Positions 15,643 through 24,209 of a DNA stretch of 49,012 nucleotides are shown here, piece by piece. Source of the stretch: Microbacteriaceae bacterium X2B. Its GTDB lineage: Bacteria > Actinomycetota > Actinomycetes > Actinomycetales > Microbacteriaceae. A model generated the notes under the pieces. It was given only the letters and a program-made list of their open reading frames with translations. It ran no database searches and was not told where the DNA came from. The stretch covers positions 1-49,012 of the forward strand of contig SCPB01000016.1 of NCBI GenBank assembly GCA_005502445.1, read 5' to 3'. Every line of letters starts with the position of its first letter. Positions within the stretch are counted from its first letter, which is position 1. Both the position numbers and the translations under genes were made by a program.

Positions 15643-17985
15643 ATGACACGAGTAACTCTCACGCGCTGGACGGCGGCGGTCGCGGCATCCGTCGTCGTAC
15701 TCGGCGCTCTCGGCACGATGCCCCGCGTCGACGCGCTCGCCGCCGAGGGCGCCCCGGCTCTGGCCGCCGGCTCCGCGTTCCAACGGACCGCGACCTACCC
15801 CGTCTTCCAGAACGCGCCGGTCGACGTCGACCCGTCAGCCGCGACGGTCGCGGAGATCTCGGCCGTGAGCGGCGACGGCCAGACCCTCGTCTACTCCGAC
15901 GCTCTCGGAAATCGCATCGGCTTCCTGGACATCAGCGACCCCAGCGCTCCCGCCGGGCTCGGCACGGTGAGCCTCGCAGCGCTGGGCCACGCCGACGACC
16001 AGCCGACGTCGGTGTCGATCGTCGGCGACTTCGTGCTCGTCGTGGTCGACGAGACCGGCGACGACCTCGCGAACCCGAAGGGTCGCCTCGACGTGCTGCG
16101 CCTCGGCGACCGCAGCCGGGTCGCGTCGATCGACCTCGGCGGTCAGCCCGACTCCATCGCGATCTCCCCCGACGGCAAGTACGCGGCGATCGCCATCGAG
16201 AACCAGCGCGATGAGGCTCTGGTCGTCGGCGGCGTCGAGGGCGGGCTTCCGCAGGCTCCCGCGGGCTTCGTGCAGCTCGTGAAGCTGACGGCCTCGAAGC
16301 CTTCGAGCTGGAAGGCGCAGCCCGTCTCTCTCACCGACGCGAAATCCGCCCCGGTTCTCGCCTCTGCGGGGATCTTCGCGGCCGCTGACCCCGAGCCCGA
16401 GTACGTCGCCTTCTCGCCGGACGGGGTTCTCGCAGTGAGCCTTCAGGAGAACAACGGCATCGTGCTCATCGACGTGCGCAACCGCAAGGTCACCGGCGCG
16501 TTCTCGACGGGCGCGGTGACCGCGAGCGGATTCGACACCACGAAGGACAAGACCATCGACGCCAGCGGCTCACTCACCGAGGTGCCGCGCGAACCCGACT
16601 CCATCGCCTGGGTCGACGCGAACCGCATCGCGACGGCGAACGAGGGCGACTACGTCGGCGGCACGCGAGGCTGGTCCGTCTTCGACGCGCGCACCGGCGC
16701 CGTCGTCTGGGACGCCGGCAACTCCTTCGAGCAGCTCGCCATCGCGCACGGCGTCTACAACGATGCCCGTGCGGCGAAGAAGGGCCCCGAGCCCGAGGGC
16801 CTCGCCATCGCCGAGTTCGACGGCACCCGTTACGCGTTCGTCGCGAGCGAGCGCTCGAACTTCGTCGCGGTCTACGACCTCGACGACCCGGCGAATCCCC
16901 GGTTCGTACAGACGCTCTTCGCCACGAACGGCCCGGAGGGGATTCTGCTGATTCCGTCGCGCAACCTCCTCGTCGTATCCAGCGAGGTCGACAAGGCCTC
17001 GGTCGGCGTGCGTTCGACCGTCAGCATCTACGAGCTCGGGCTCGCACGGCCTTCGCAGGAGGGCGTCGTGAGCGACACCGTCGACGGCTCGGCGATCGGG
17101 TGGCTCGCTCTCAGCGCCCTGTCGGCAGACCCGGCCGACCCCGGCACGATCTACACGACGAGCGACAGCGCTCTGAAGCCCTCGACGATCTTCACCGTCG
17201 ACGTGACGGACGACCGCTCACGGATCACCGAGAAGCTCGTGGTCACGAAGAACGGCGCGGCGCAGAGCCTCGACATCGAGGGCCTCTTCGCCCGTCCTGA
17301 CGGCGGCTTCTGGCTCGCGAACGAGGGGACGACGGGCGCCGCGAACACACTCGTACGCACGGACGTCGGCGGCGCCGTCGTCGAGACGGTCTCGCTGCCC
17401 AGCGATGTCACCGCCCACATCGGAAAGTGGGGTCTCGAAGGCGTCACGGCGACCAGGGATGCCGCCGGCACCGAGATCGTGTGGGTCGCCATTCAGCGCC
17501 CGCTGTGGGCTGAGCCCTCCACCGCCACCGGCCCTCTCGACGGCGAGGGCGTGACGCGCATCGGTCGCTACGACACGGCCAGTGGAACCTGGAGCTGGTT
17601 CGGCTACCAGCTCGAGTCGACCTCGGTCGAGGGCGACTGGCTCGGGCTCTCGGAGATCGTCGCGGTCGACGACGACACCCTGGCCGTGATCGAGCGCGAC
17701 AAGCTCAACGGCCCCGACGCGGCGGTCAAGCGGGTGTACACGGTGGAGCTGCCGGGCGGCGCCGGTGTCAGCGGACTCGACACGCCTACGGTGCTCGCCA
17801 AGTCGCTCGCGATCGACGTGCTGCCCGGGTTGCGGTCGGTGAACGGCTGGACGCAGGAGAAGCTCGAGGGTCTGACGATCGGGGTCGACGGCCAGGTCTA
17901 CGCGGTCACCGACAACGACGGCCTGAACGACTCCACCGGCGAGACGGTGTTCCTCCGGCTCGGGGCGGCGGCCGATCTGTTCTAG
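15643..17985 (+). CDS. Exported esterase-like phytase-family beta-propeller protein
   Basis: A 780-aa secreted protein. It has a signal peptide (about 1-34, basic TRVTLTRW then a hydrophobic core, cleavage near ALA). The N-terminal half (about 50-460) is a choice-of-anchor/LVIVD-like beta-propeller with repeated strands such as VAEISAVSGDGQTLVYSD and PDSIAISPDGKYAAI. The C-terminal half (about 470-775) matches the 'esterase-like activity of phytase' domain, with DIEGLFARPDGGFWLANEG, IGKWGLEGVTA, VIERD and EKLEGLTIG. These domains are Asp/Glu-rich, consistent with Ca-dependent phosphoester hydrolysis, so phosphate scavenging outside the cell is plausible (inference). The ATG has AGGAG about 10 bases upstream. 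It is followed by a very strong hairpin. Confidence 0.85.
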   Translation: MTRVTLTRWTAAVAASVVVLGALGTMPRVDALAAEGAPALAAGSAFQRTATYPVFQNAPVDVDPSAATVAEISAVSGDGQTLVYSDALGNRIGFLDISDPSAPAGLGTVSLAALGHADDQPTSVSIVGDFVLVVVDETGDDLANPKGRLDVLRLGDRSRVASIDLGGQPDSIAISPDGKYAAIAIENQRDEALVVGGVEGGLPQAPAGFVQLVKLTASKPSSWKAQPVSLTDAKSAPVLASAGIFAAADPEPEYVAFSPDGVLAVSLQENNGIVLIDVRNRKVTGAFSTGAVTASGFDTTKDKTIDASGSLTEVPREPDSIAWVDANRIATANEGDYVGGTRGWSVFDARTGAVVWDAGNSFEQLAIAHGVYNDARAAKKGPEPEGLAIAEFDGTRYAFVASERSNFVAVYDLDDPANPRFVQTLFATNGPEGILLIPSRNLLVVSSEVDKASVGVRSTVSIYELGLARPSQEGVVSDTVDGSAIGWLALSALSADPADPGTIYTTSDSALKPSTIFTVDVTDDRSRITEKLVVTKNGAAQSLDIEGLFARPDGGFWLANEGTTGAANTLVRTDVGGAVVETVSLPSDVTAHIGKWGLEGVTATRDAAGTEIVWVAIQRPLWAEPSTATGPLDGEGVTRIGRYDTASGTWSWFGYQLESTSVEGDWLGLSEIVAVDDDTLAVIERDKLNGPDAAVKRVYTVELPGGAGVSGLDTPTVLAKSLAIDVLPGLRSVNGWTQEKLEGLTIGVDGQVYAVTDNDGLNDSTGETVFLRLGAAADLF

Positions 17986-17996
17986 GTGCCACATCG

Positions 17997-18036
17997 GCTG
18001 CTGACCGCCCTGCCCGCGGGCAGGGCGGTCAGCAGC
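17997..18036 (+). terminator. Perfect 20-bp-arm palindromic terminator
   Basis: Bases 17997-18016 and 18017-18036 are exact reverse complements with no spacer, starting 11 bases after the phytase-like stop. The stem is very GC-rich and has no U-run. This is the strongest hairpin in the window, and it marks the boundary before the lower-GC polysaccharide locus. Confidence 0.85.
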
Positions 18037-18225
18037 CCGTCGGCGGGGTGACGCGGGCGCGGGGGGCTCGGTCTGCACTTCCATGCACTTCAGCGACGGG
18101 GCCTGCCCCTGCCTCCGAAATCTCCGGGGGTTCGGACACAGCGGAACGTGTGCCATGCTCGTGAGCGTGGCCGCTCTCGAGAACCGGACTGGTGTGTCAT
18201 CCGCGTCGACGACCAGGCGCCGATC

Positions 18226-19626
18226 TTGACTGAATCTCCGAGTCCACTCGTGCACCCGGTAGTGCGCAGATACCGTGGCCTGCTTGGCGCCACCAGTGCG
18301 GTCGCGGCGGCGCGAATGTTTTCACTTCTTAGCGCCGCCGTGCAGCTCCCCCTGTTGACGGCCTATCTGCAGCCGAGCGAGTATTCCGTGGTCGCCGTGG
18401 CGATCGCTATCGCTGCCTACTTCAGCCTGCTGAGCGCCGAGCCGGTGATCCTCGCGTTCGAGAGGTTTCCTGGGGCAACCAACGACCGAGCGAGCTACCG
18501 ATACGCCCTATCCAGGACCGGGGCGTACCTCGCCCTGGCGGCGCTGCTCGTCGTCGCGGGCGCCCACCTTCTCGGCTACACCTCCATCGCCATCGGCTTC
18601 GTCGGATGGGCGATCGGCATCTCCGTCAATCGACTGATCTCGCTCGCCTGGCTGATGTGGGAACAGCCATGGCAGTACGCGTGGAATCTCATGGCGGGCA
18701 CGGGCACGAGGACTGCGGTTCTCGTCGGTCTGATCCTGGCGGGCTGGGATCCCTTGATAAGTCTGGGAATCGCCGGCATGGCATCGGCGGCGGCGGCGCT
18801 GCTCCTCAGCCCACGCGCCTACCGCGCCGCTCACGCCGATCGCAAGGTCGGGCGACCGTGGGCGTTTGGCTTCGGTGTGAACTTGGCGCTCGCTCAGTTT
18901 GCCTACACCGTTCTGACAAATGGAAGCCTTCTGGTCCTGACTGCGTTCGTGCCGAGCGACCGGGTGGGCAGCTACGCCGTCATGATGCAGGTGTCGACCC
19001 TGACTTCCGGGGCGGTGCTCGGTCTAGCGCTCGCGGTGAGCTATCCGCCGCTCCGGCGGGCCTGGGACGACGGCTCACGCGCTACCGTGCAGACCAGGCT
19101 CGTCGTGCTGCAGCAGTTATGTCTGGTGGTCGCCGCCGCCTTCGTGTTCGCCTCCTACATCGGAGACTCCTTCCTGTTGAGAATCGTCCTCCCCGACGAG
19201 TTCCTCGATCAAGCGGTGCTTGCTCCCCTTATCGTGGCGACCGCGGTGGCGGCGATGGGCGGCATGGCGAGCTGGCATCATCAGCTCGAACTCCGAGCAG
19301 CTCGAGTTGCGAGTCGAACCATCATCGCGAGCCTTATCGGTCTTGGACTGACCGTGGCGCTGGCGGCCCTCTTCCAGGAGTCGGGGGCCGGCCTGGGCGC
19401 GGCGGGAGCGTTCTTGATCTATCTCGTGATCATGCAATCGGGCACTCGGCTGCCCGCGTCCGCTGTCGGCTTGGCGGCAGCGTTGACGGCAGTGATGTCG
19501 ATCTCGATCGGCGTGCCGACGATCTCCGCCGACGTAGTCGCCTACCTCGCCCTGGCCGCCGCGATCGCCATCACCGTGGTGATCGTTGTGAAGCATCGCT
19601 CGATTCGCGCCGCGGCCGATCACTGA
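18226..19626 (+). CDS. Wzx-like polysaccharide flippase
   Basis: An integral membrane protein of about 466 aa with around 12-14 hydrophobic segments and the MOP/oligosaccharide flippase character: an N-terminal GLLGATSAVAAARMFSLLSA helix, an early P-x-L-x-x-Y-L-x-P-SEY motif (PLLTAYLQPSEY), and paired helices throughout. It is expected to flip undecaprenyl-diphosphate-linked repeat units. The start is uncertain: GTG at 18148, TTG at 18226 and GTG at 18250 are all in frame and none has a good ribosome site. I chose 18226 because the peptide before it is not hydrophobic or family-like. Coding sequence here is visibly less GC-rich than in the flanks. Confidence 0.78.
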   Translation: MTESPSPLVHPVVRRYRGLLGATSAVAAARMFSLLSAAVQLPLLTAYLQPSEYSVVAVAIAIAAYFSLLSAEPVILAFERFPGATNDRASYRYALSRTGAYLALAALLVVAGAHLLGYTSIAIGFVGWAIGISVNRLISLAWLMWEQPWQYAWNLMAGTGTRTAVLVGLILAGWDPLISLGIAGMASAAAALLLSPRAYRAAHADRKVGRPWAFGFGVNLALAQFAYTVLTNGSLLVLTAFVPSDRVGSYAVMMQVSTLTSGAVLGLALAVSYPPLRRAWDDGSRATVQTRLVVLQQLCLVVAAAFVFASYIGDSFLLRIVLPDEFLDQAVLAPLIVATAVAAMGGMASWHHQLELRAARVASRTIIASLIGLGLTVALAALFQESGAGLGAAGAFLIYLVIMQSGTRLPASAVGLAAALTAVMSISIGVPTISADVVAYLALAAAIAITVVIVVKHRSIRAAADH

Positions 19627-19739
19627 GGATCCGCGAATGCGCGTCGCTTGAGTCCTCGTTCTGTCACTATGGGAGGGCAAGACAGGCGGCTCAGCAAACC
19701 ACGCTCGATTCTGCTGCGACCTCCGAGAAGAGAAAGATC

Positions 19740-20846
19740 GTGTTCGACGTGATATTGACGGTTCCGATGAACGACCTCTCCCGCGGTATCGAACGAGACC
19801 GGTCCCTCCTGCAGTCGGTCGTCGACAGTGTTTTCGATTCCGGTCACGTCGTCATGGGTCCGCAACATGACGCGTTCCAGGTCGAATTGGCTCGCTATCT
19901 AGGGGTGACGTCCGCAGTGGGAGTCGCCTCGGGCACTGACGCGCTCGAACTCGCGATCAAGGCTGCGATGCCAGCGGGCAGAGGCACCGTGCTTACGGCT
20001 GCCAATGCTGGCGGCTACAGCTCCATCGCTGCGCGGCGCGCCGGATATCACGTGCGTTATGCCGACGTGGACAAAGATACCCTGTGCGTCAACGAAGACA
20101 CGATCACGAGGGGACTGGCTGACGATGTCGGAGTGGTCGTCGTGACCCATCTCTACGGTCACCTCACAGATATTCGCCAGCTCGTCGAAGTCTGCCATTC
20201 TCGTGGGGTGCGCGTCGTGGAGGATTGCGCCCAGGCGATAGGTGCGCGTCGCGATTCTCAGGCGGCGGGTTCCTTCGGCGATCTTGGAGCGATAAGTTTT
20301 TATCCGACCAAGAATCTCGGCGCCCTCGGGGACGGCGGGGCGATTGTGACGAACGACCAGGAATTCGCCGCAAGAGTCGCGCAGTTGCGGCAGTACGGGT
20401 GGGAATCGAAATACCGAGTCACCGTTCCGGGAGGCGTGAACTCCAGGCTCGACGAACTTCAAGCCGGATTCCTGCGCGCTAAGCTCCCCTCGTTGGATCT
20501 CGTGAATGACCGACGTCGCGCCATCATCCAACGGTACGCGGAGGCCGCGGCTGGGGGGCCGATGACGATTCTTCCTGCGGACGGCGAGCACCATGTCGGC
20601 CACCTCGCGGTTGCTCGTATGGCCGACCGCTCGCGCGGCCGTGCAGAATTGTCCAAGCGTGGAGTGGCGACGGATGTTCATTTCCCCGTGCTGGATTACC
20701 AGCAGCCAGGTCTCAAGGGCGACGAATGTTTCCTGCCCGTCAGCGAGAAGGCAACGGAGGAAGTTTTTTCTCTCCCGTGCTTTGCTGAGCTCACGGACGA
20801 CGAAATAGAGTTCGTCTGCGACGCCATCCGATCCCTCGCCTCGTAG
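19740..20846 (+). CDS. DegT/DnrJ/EryC1 sugar aminotransferase (3-aminosugar type)
   Basis: A 368-aa PLP-dependent aminotransferase of the DegT/AHBA family. It has GVASGTDALELAI (cofactor phosphate site), VEDCAQAIGA (Asp pairing with the PLP ring nitrogen) and SFYPTKNLGALGDGG with the PLP lysine Lys191. The closest functional type I recognise is FdtB/QdtB-like, which aminates C-3 of a dTDP-3-keto-6-deoxyhexose. The next gene, a fused 3,4-ketoisomerase/acyltransferase, provides the matching steps before and after it. The start is GTG at 19740 with GAGAAG upstream; GTG 19749 or ATG 19767 are alternatives. dTDP-glucose pyrophosphorylase and 4,6-dehydratase genes are not in the window and must be elsewhere. 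Confidence 0.87.
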   Translation: MFDVILTVPMNDLSRGIERDRSLLQSVVDSVFDSGHVVMGPQHDAFQVELARYLGVTSAVGVASGTDALELAIKAAMPAGRGTVLTAANAGGYSSIAARRAGYHVRYADVDKDTLCVNEDTITRGLADDVGVVVVTHLYGHLTDIRQLVEVCHSRGVRVVEDCAQAIGARRDSQAAGSFGDLGAISFYPTKNLGALGDGGAIVTNDQEFAARVAQLRQYGWESKYRVTVPGGVNSRLDELQAGFLRAKLPSLDLVNDRRRAIIQRYAEAAAGGPMTILPADGEHHVGHLAVARMADRSRGRAELSKRGVATDVHFPVLDYQQPGLKGDECFLPVSEKATEEVFSLPCFAELTDDEIEFVCDAIRSLAS

Positions 20847-20938
20847 TTCGAGCAAGTCTCCTCGGATGATGACGGCGATGGGTTCCTGACCTAGTCTCCT
20901 GCTCTCCGCCGGCCGCTCAAAGAAAGGAAGATGAATCG

Positions 20939-21874
20939 ATGGCGCGTCCTTTTATCCACCCGCAGGGCATCTGCGAATCCCCGACAGTCGGTGAGGGGAC
21001 CACAATCTGGGCGTTCGCGCACGTGCTTCCCGGAGCGGTGATCGGAAAAAACGTGAATATTAACGATCAGGTTTTTGTCGAGAACGATGTCATCGTTGGG
21101 GACCGGGTCACCGTGAAGTCCGGCGTACAGCTCTGGGACGGCATCGAGCTGCATGACGATGTCTTCGTCGGCCCCAACGTGACGTTCACCAATGACCGAT
21201 TCCCGCGAAGCAAGCAGTATCCGGAAAGCTTCCCGCGCACAGTGGTCGAGCGGGGAGCCTCCATCGGCGGCGGGGCCGTGATCCTGCCCGGCATCAGGAT
21301 CGGACGAAGCGCCATGGTTGGCGCCGGTGCAGTGGTCACGCGAGATGTTCCTCCATACGCAATCGTCGCCGGAAACCCTGCCCGCGTGAAGGGATATACG
21401 GACGATGAGGGAAACAGGTTAGGAGCGCCCGAGCCCGCTTCCACTCGCGCTGATGGTTCGTCGCACGGAGAAGGCGCGCTATCGCTATTGAATCGCGCGG
21501 TCGACATGCGGGGCAGTCTCGTTGCCCTCGAGTTGATGCGTGATCTGCCGTTCGAACCGAAGCGGTTCTTCTTCGTCTATGATGTCCCGTCTCGGGACGT
21601 TCGCGGCGAACACGCGCACTACGAGTGCGAACAATTCTTGATCTGCCTCCGGGGATCCGTTCGAGCGATCACGGACGACGGGGTGACTCGCACCGAGTAC
21701 ACACTGGATTCGCCGACAATCGGCCTCCACATGCCCGCGATGACGTGGGGAACCCAGTACGCATACTCGCCTGATGCCGTCCTCGCTGTGTTCGCATCGC
21801 ACGCCTATGATCCGGATGACTACATCCGCGACTACTCCGAATTCCGTGCGGCAATCCTGAAAGGTCGTGAGTAA
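20939..21874 (+). CDS. Bifunctional sugar N-acyltransferase / 3,4-ketoisomerase (FdtD/WxcM-like)
   Basis: A 311-aa fusion. Residues 1-155 are a left-handed beta-helix acyltransferase with hexapeptide repeats (IGKNVNINDQVFVEND, GASIGGGAVILPG, VGAGAVVTRDVPPYAIVAGNPA). Residues 184-305 are a cupin of the FdtA/WxcM family with GSLVALEL, the histidine pair in RGEHAHYECEQF (His225, His227) and LHMPAMTWG. The cupin converts dTDP-4-keto-6-deoxyglucose to its 3-keto isomer, the neighbouring aminotransferase aminates C-3, and the N-terminal domain acylates the amine, giving dTDP-Fuc3NAc or dTDP-Qui3NAc-type donors. Fused enzymes of this kind are known (for example FdtD of Shewanella). The ATG at 20939 has AAGGAAG 8 bases upstream; an out-of-frame ATG lies at 20931. 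It ends 15 bases from the converging polymerase-GT2 gene. Confidence 0.9.
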   Translation: MARPFIHPQGICESPTVGEGTTIWAFAHVLPGAVIGKNVNINDQVFVENDVIVGDRVTVKSGVQLWDGIELHDDVFVGPNVTFTNDRFPRSKQYPESFPRTVVERGASIGGGAVILPGIRIGRSAMVGAGAVVTRDVPPYAIVAGNPARVKGYTDDEGNRLGAPEPASTRADGSSHGEGALSLLNRAVDMRGSLVALELMRDLPFEPKRFFFVYDVPSRDVRGEHAHYECEQFLICLRGSVRAITDDGVTRTEYTLDSPTIGLHMPAMTWGTQYAYSPDAVLAVFASHAYDPDDYIRDYSEFRAAILKGRE

Positions 21875-21889
21875 CGGAACATTGTGGTA

Positions 21890-24202
21890 CTACACGTATC
21901 GCTTGAGAAGAGCTTTCGCTTTTCTGAATGCGAGGCTGACACCCGGCATGCGAGTGATTGCCATGACGAGAAGCGCGAGCGCTCGAGATGAGTAATCGGG
22001 TAGTCGTGAAGCGTACCTGCGCGCCAAGTCCGGCCGCCCCAACTCGATCGCCCGGTACACGATGCCCAGGAGGAACCGAGTTCCCCCTTTGCGCACAGCT
22101 TTCGCGACGCCGGGCCGATCACCGTAGTCCGCGCCAGTCAGTTGCAACGTCTGCAGGAAATCTTCGCTGTAGTCGAAATAACGTTGCCCGACATTCCCGT
22201 CGTGTAGCCGATAGATGGCGAGCGCCTGATCGAGTCGCTCGACTTCGCCCTGTGCGCTCACGTCGATGAAGAACATCCAGTCGCTGGCGGTCTCGACCTC
22301 CGACCGGAAGCCCGCCTGCGGGATCGCCGAAGACCTCACCATCGTCGCCGGGCCGGGAAGTTGCGCCCCGAACTTCGCAACCATGTCGACGAGGCCTTCC
22401 ACGCGGTCCTTGCGCCGGTCACCCACTACTCCGGTCACGACTCCGCGTGTCATCAACTTGCACGGGTGATAGCTCAAAGAAAGCAGCGGGTTCGCCTGGA
22501 ACGCAGCGACTTGCGCCGCAAGTTTCTCCGGTAGCAGCAAGTCATCGCCGCCCATGAGAGCGACGAACTCCCCGGAGCACTTTTCGAGTCCTGCGTTGCA
22601 GTTGGCCGTGATGCCACGATTGACGTCGCTCAGAACCAGACAGATCTTCCCGGGATTCCTGCCCTGCAACTCCTTGAGTATGTCGGGCGTATCGTCCGCC
22701 GACCCATCGTCCGCGATCACGATCTCGAAGTTCTCGTATGTCTGGCCGAGGCAGGACGCAACAGTCTCTCGTACGAGGTGCGCCTGGTTGTAGGTGATTA
22801 TCAGGATGCTGACCAGTGGCGAACTCGCCTCCGTACCCGCCACGACCGGTTCGGTCTCGCCTGCACGATCTGATGACCGGCGGCCGTCGATCGGCGTAAA
22901 GATTCGTTTCAACACGCGACGCCACGGAGAGTCCGGCGATACAGCACTTCCCCTCGTCCCGCTGTCCTCCGGCTCGGTGCGGAACAGCGCTGTAGTCGCG
23001 GTGAAGAGTGCCAGGTAGAAGAACGACGCGGAGGCCGGCTGGTAGAGCGTGCCGTTCGCGAAGAGGGAATTCACCATCAGTAAGACATAGGCGAGAAAAA
23101 CCGCGACCAGCACCGGCGCGGCGGTGAGCTTCGCCCGCTGTGCCAGAAGATAGCCCACTCGGAGAAGGATGAGAATCGCCAGGCCGCCGACCAGCGGGCC
23201 GAACATCGTGAGGATCTCCGCGAATTGATTGTGGGCCATCGGGGCAAGCGAATCCTCATCAGGCACCAGAGCCGTACTCGCCATGCCGAATCCGCCGCCC
23301 GTGAGATACACGAGCGGGCGGTCGAGATCGGCGAGCGCGCCGAAATTGGCTCCCGGGAGAACCACCAATCGATCCCAGACGCTCGTCCAGATTCCCACGT
23401 CATCGCGGAAGATGTCGGCATCAGGATCAGCGTCAACGCCGAACCCCAGCAGTGACGCTGATATGCGGTCGCGGATCACGGGCACGAAAGCATAAGCGAG
23501 GGCGGTCCCTCCCGCGGCGGCGGCGACTCCTACCAGGAGCCGCTTCCACGAGCGCCTGTTGAGAATGGTCAGAATAAGCAGGCCGAGAGCGATGTTCACG
23601 ATCGCAGACTTCTGCAAAGAGAGCACGGCAGGGACGATCATGAGAACCACCCACAGCCACCGCTGCCGCCCTGGCGCGGCCTGCGACAGAACGATGTAGA
23701 TGCCGACGACGATCCCCACCGACGTCAAGTTCCCTACGAGTGACGAGAACCTGTCCAGTCCGGCTCTTTCGGAGGAGTCCGCGAACCACGAGATCGGGCC
23801 GGTGAAGAGCTGCAGCGGGATCGACAGGCTCGCGATCGCAAAAAACGCGACGGCCGTGACTAGATGTCGCCTAAGGTCTTCTTCGTTTTCGGTGTAGAGC
23901 ACCAAAGCCAGATAGATGGGCGCGCTAAACAGATACCGAACGAGTCCTTGCGCCGATCCGCCTGGGGAGATCAAGGCCAAGGACACCGCGAAGCCGAACA
24001 ATCCAACGATGGCCCAGACCCAAAAGAGGCCGGCCGAAACGGGTGGCTTGCCGTCCTTGTACCGGAAGTAGTATTGCAGGATCACGACCGCAACAGTTGG
24101 AACGTACATTGCGAGATAGAGCGGAAGGGAGAAATCGCTCAACGTGTGCAGATTGACGACCACAAAAACGATCGCGAACTTCACCGTATTGCTGAACGAC
24201 AT
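21890..24202 (-). CDS. Fusion of O-antigen polymerase-like membrane domain and GT2 glycosyltransferase
   Basis: A 770-aa protein with two parts. Residues 1 to about 408 are a multi-helix membrane domain of the O-antigen polymerase/ligase type, with a large loop (about 250-330) before GGGFGMAST and AHNQFAEILTMFG, whose histidine matches the ligase-family loop. After a charged linker (about 410-460) comes a complete GT2 domain: PLVSILIITYNQAHLV, ADDGSADDTPDI (497-508) and MGGDDLLLP (550-558) as the nucleotide and metal sites. The likely role is polymerising repeat units while also adding a sugar. The ATG at 24202 follows the capG stop by 7 bases with AGGAA upstream; it is the last gene of the long minus-strand operon. 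Such fusions are not a textbook Wzy arrangement. Confidence 0.83.
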   Translation of the reverse strand: MSFSNTVKFAIVFVVVNLHTLSDFSLPLYLAMYVPTVAVVILQYYFRYKDGKPPVSAGLFWVWAIVGLFGFAVSLALISPGGSAQGLVRYLFSAPIYLALVLYTENEEDLRRHLVTAVAFFAIASLSIPLQLFTGPISWFADSSERAGLDRFSSLVGNLTSVGIVVGIYIVLSQAAPGRQRWLWVVLMIVPAVLSLQKSAIVNIALGLLILTILNRRSWKRLLVGVAAAAGGTALAYAFVPVIRDRISASLLGFGVDADPDADIFRDDVGIWTSVWDRLVVLPGANFGALADLDRPLVYLTGGGFGMASTALVPDEDSLAPMAHNQFAEILTMFGPLVGGLAILILLRVGYLLAQRAKLTAAPVLVAVFLAYVLLMVNSLFANGTLYQPASASFFYLALFTATTALFRTEPEDSGTRGSAVSPDSPWRRVLKRIFTPIDGRRSSDRAGETEPVVAGTEASSPLVSILIITYNQAHLVRETVASCLGQTYENFEIVIADDGSADDTPDILKELQGRNPGKICLVLSDVNRGITANCNAGLEKCSGEFVALMGGDDLLLPEKLAAQVAAFQANPLLSLSYHPCKLMTRGVVTGVVGDRRKDRVEGLVDMVAKFGAQLPGPATMVRSSAIPQAGFRSEVETASDWMFFIDVSAQGEVERLDQALAIYRLHDGNVGQRYFDYSEDFLQTLQLTGADYGDRPGVAKAVRKGGTRFLLGIVYRAIELGRPDLARRYASRLPDYSSRALALLVMAITRMPGVSLAFRKAKALLKRYV

Positions 24203-24209
24203 TTGATCG

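Noticed and set aside
18037-18147. Possible short gene or RNA after the perfect palindrome
   Set aside because: No convincing start/ribosome site or RNA fold is visible. A TGCACTT direct repeat (18074-18080 and 18084-18090) is too short to interpret.
21875-21889. Terminator between the converging FdtD-like and polymerase-GT2 genes
   Set aside because: The gap is only 15 bases and I found no inverted repeat of useful length in or around it.
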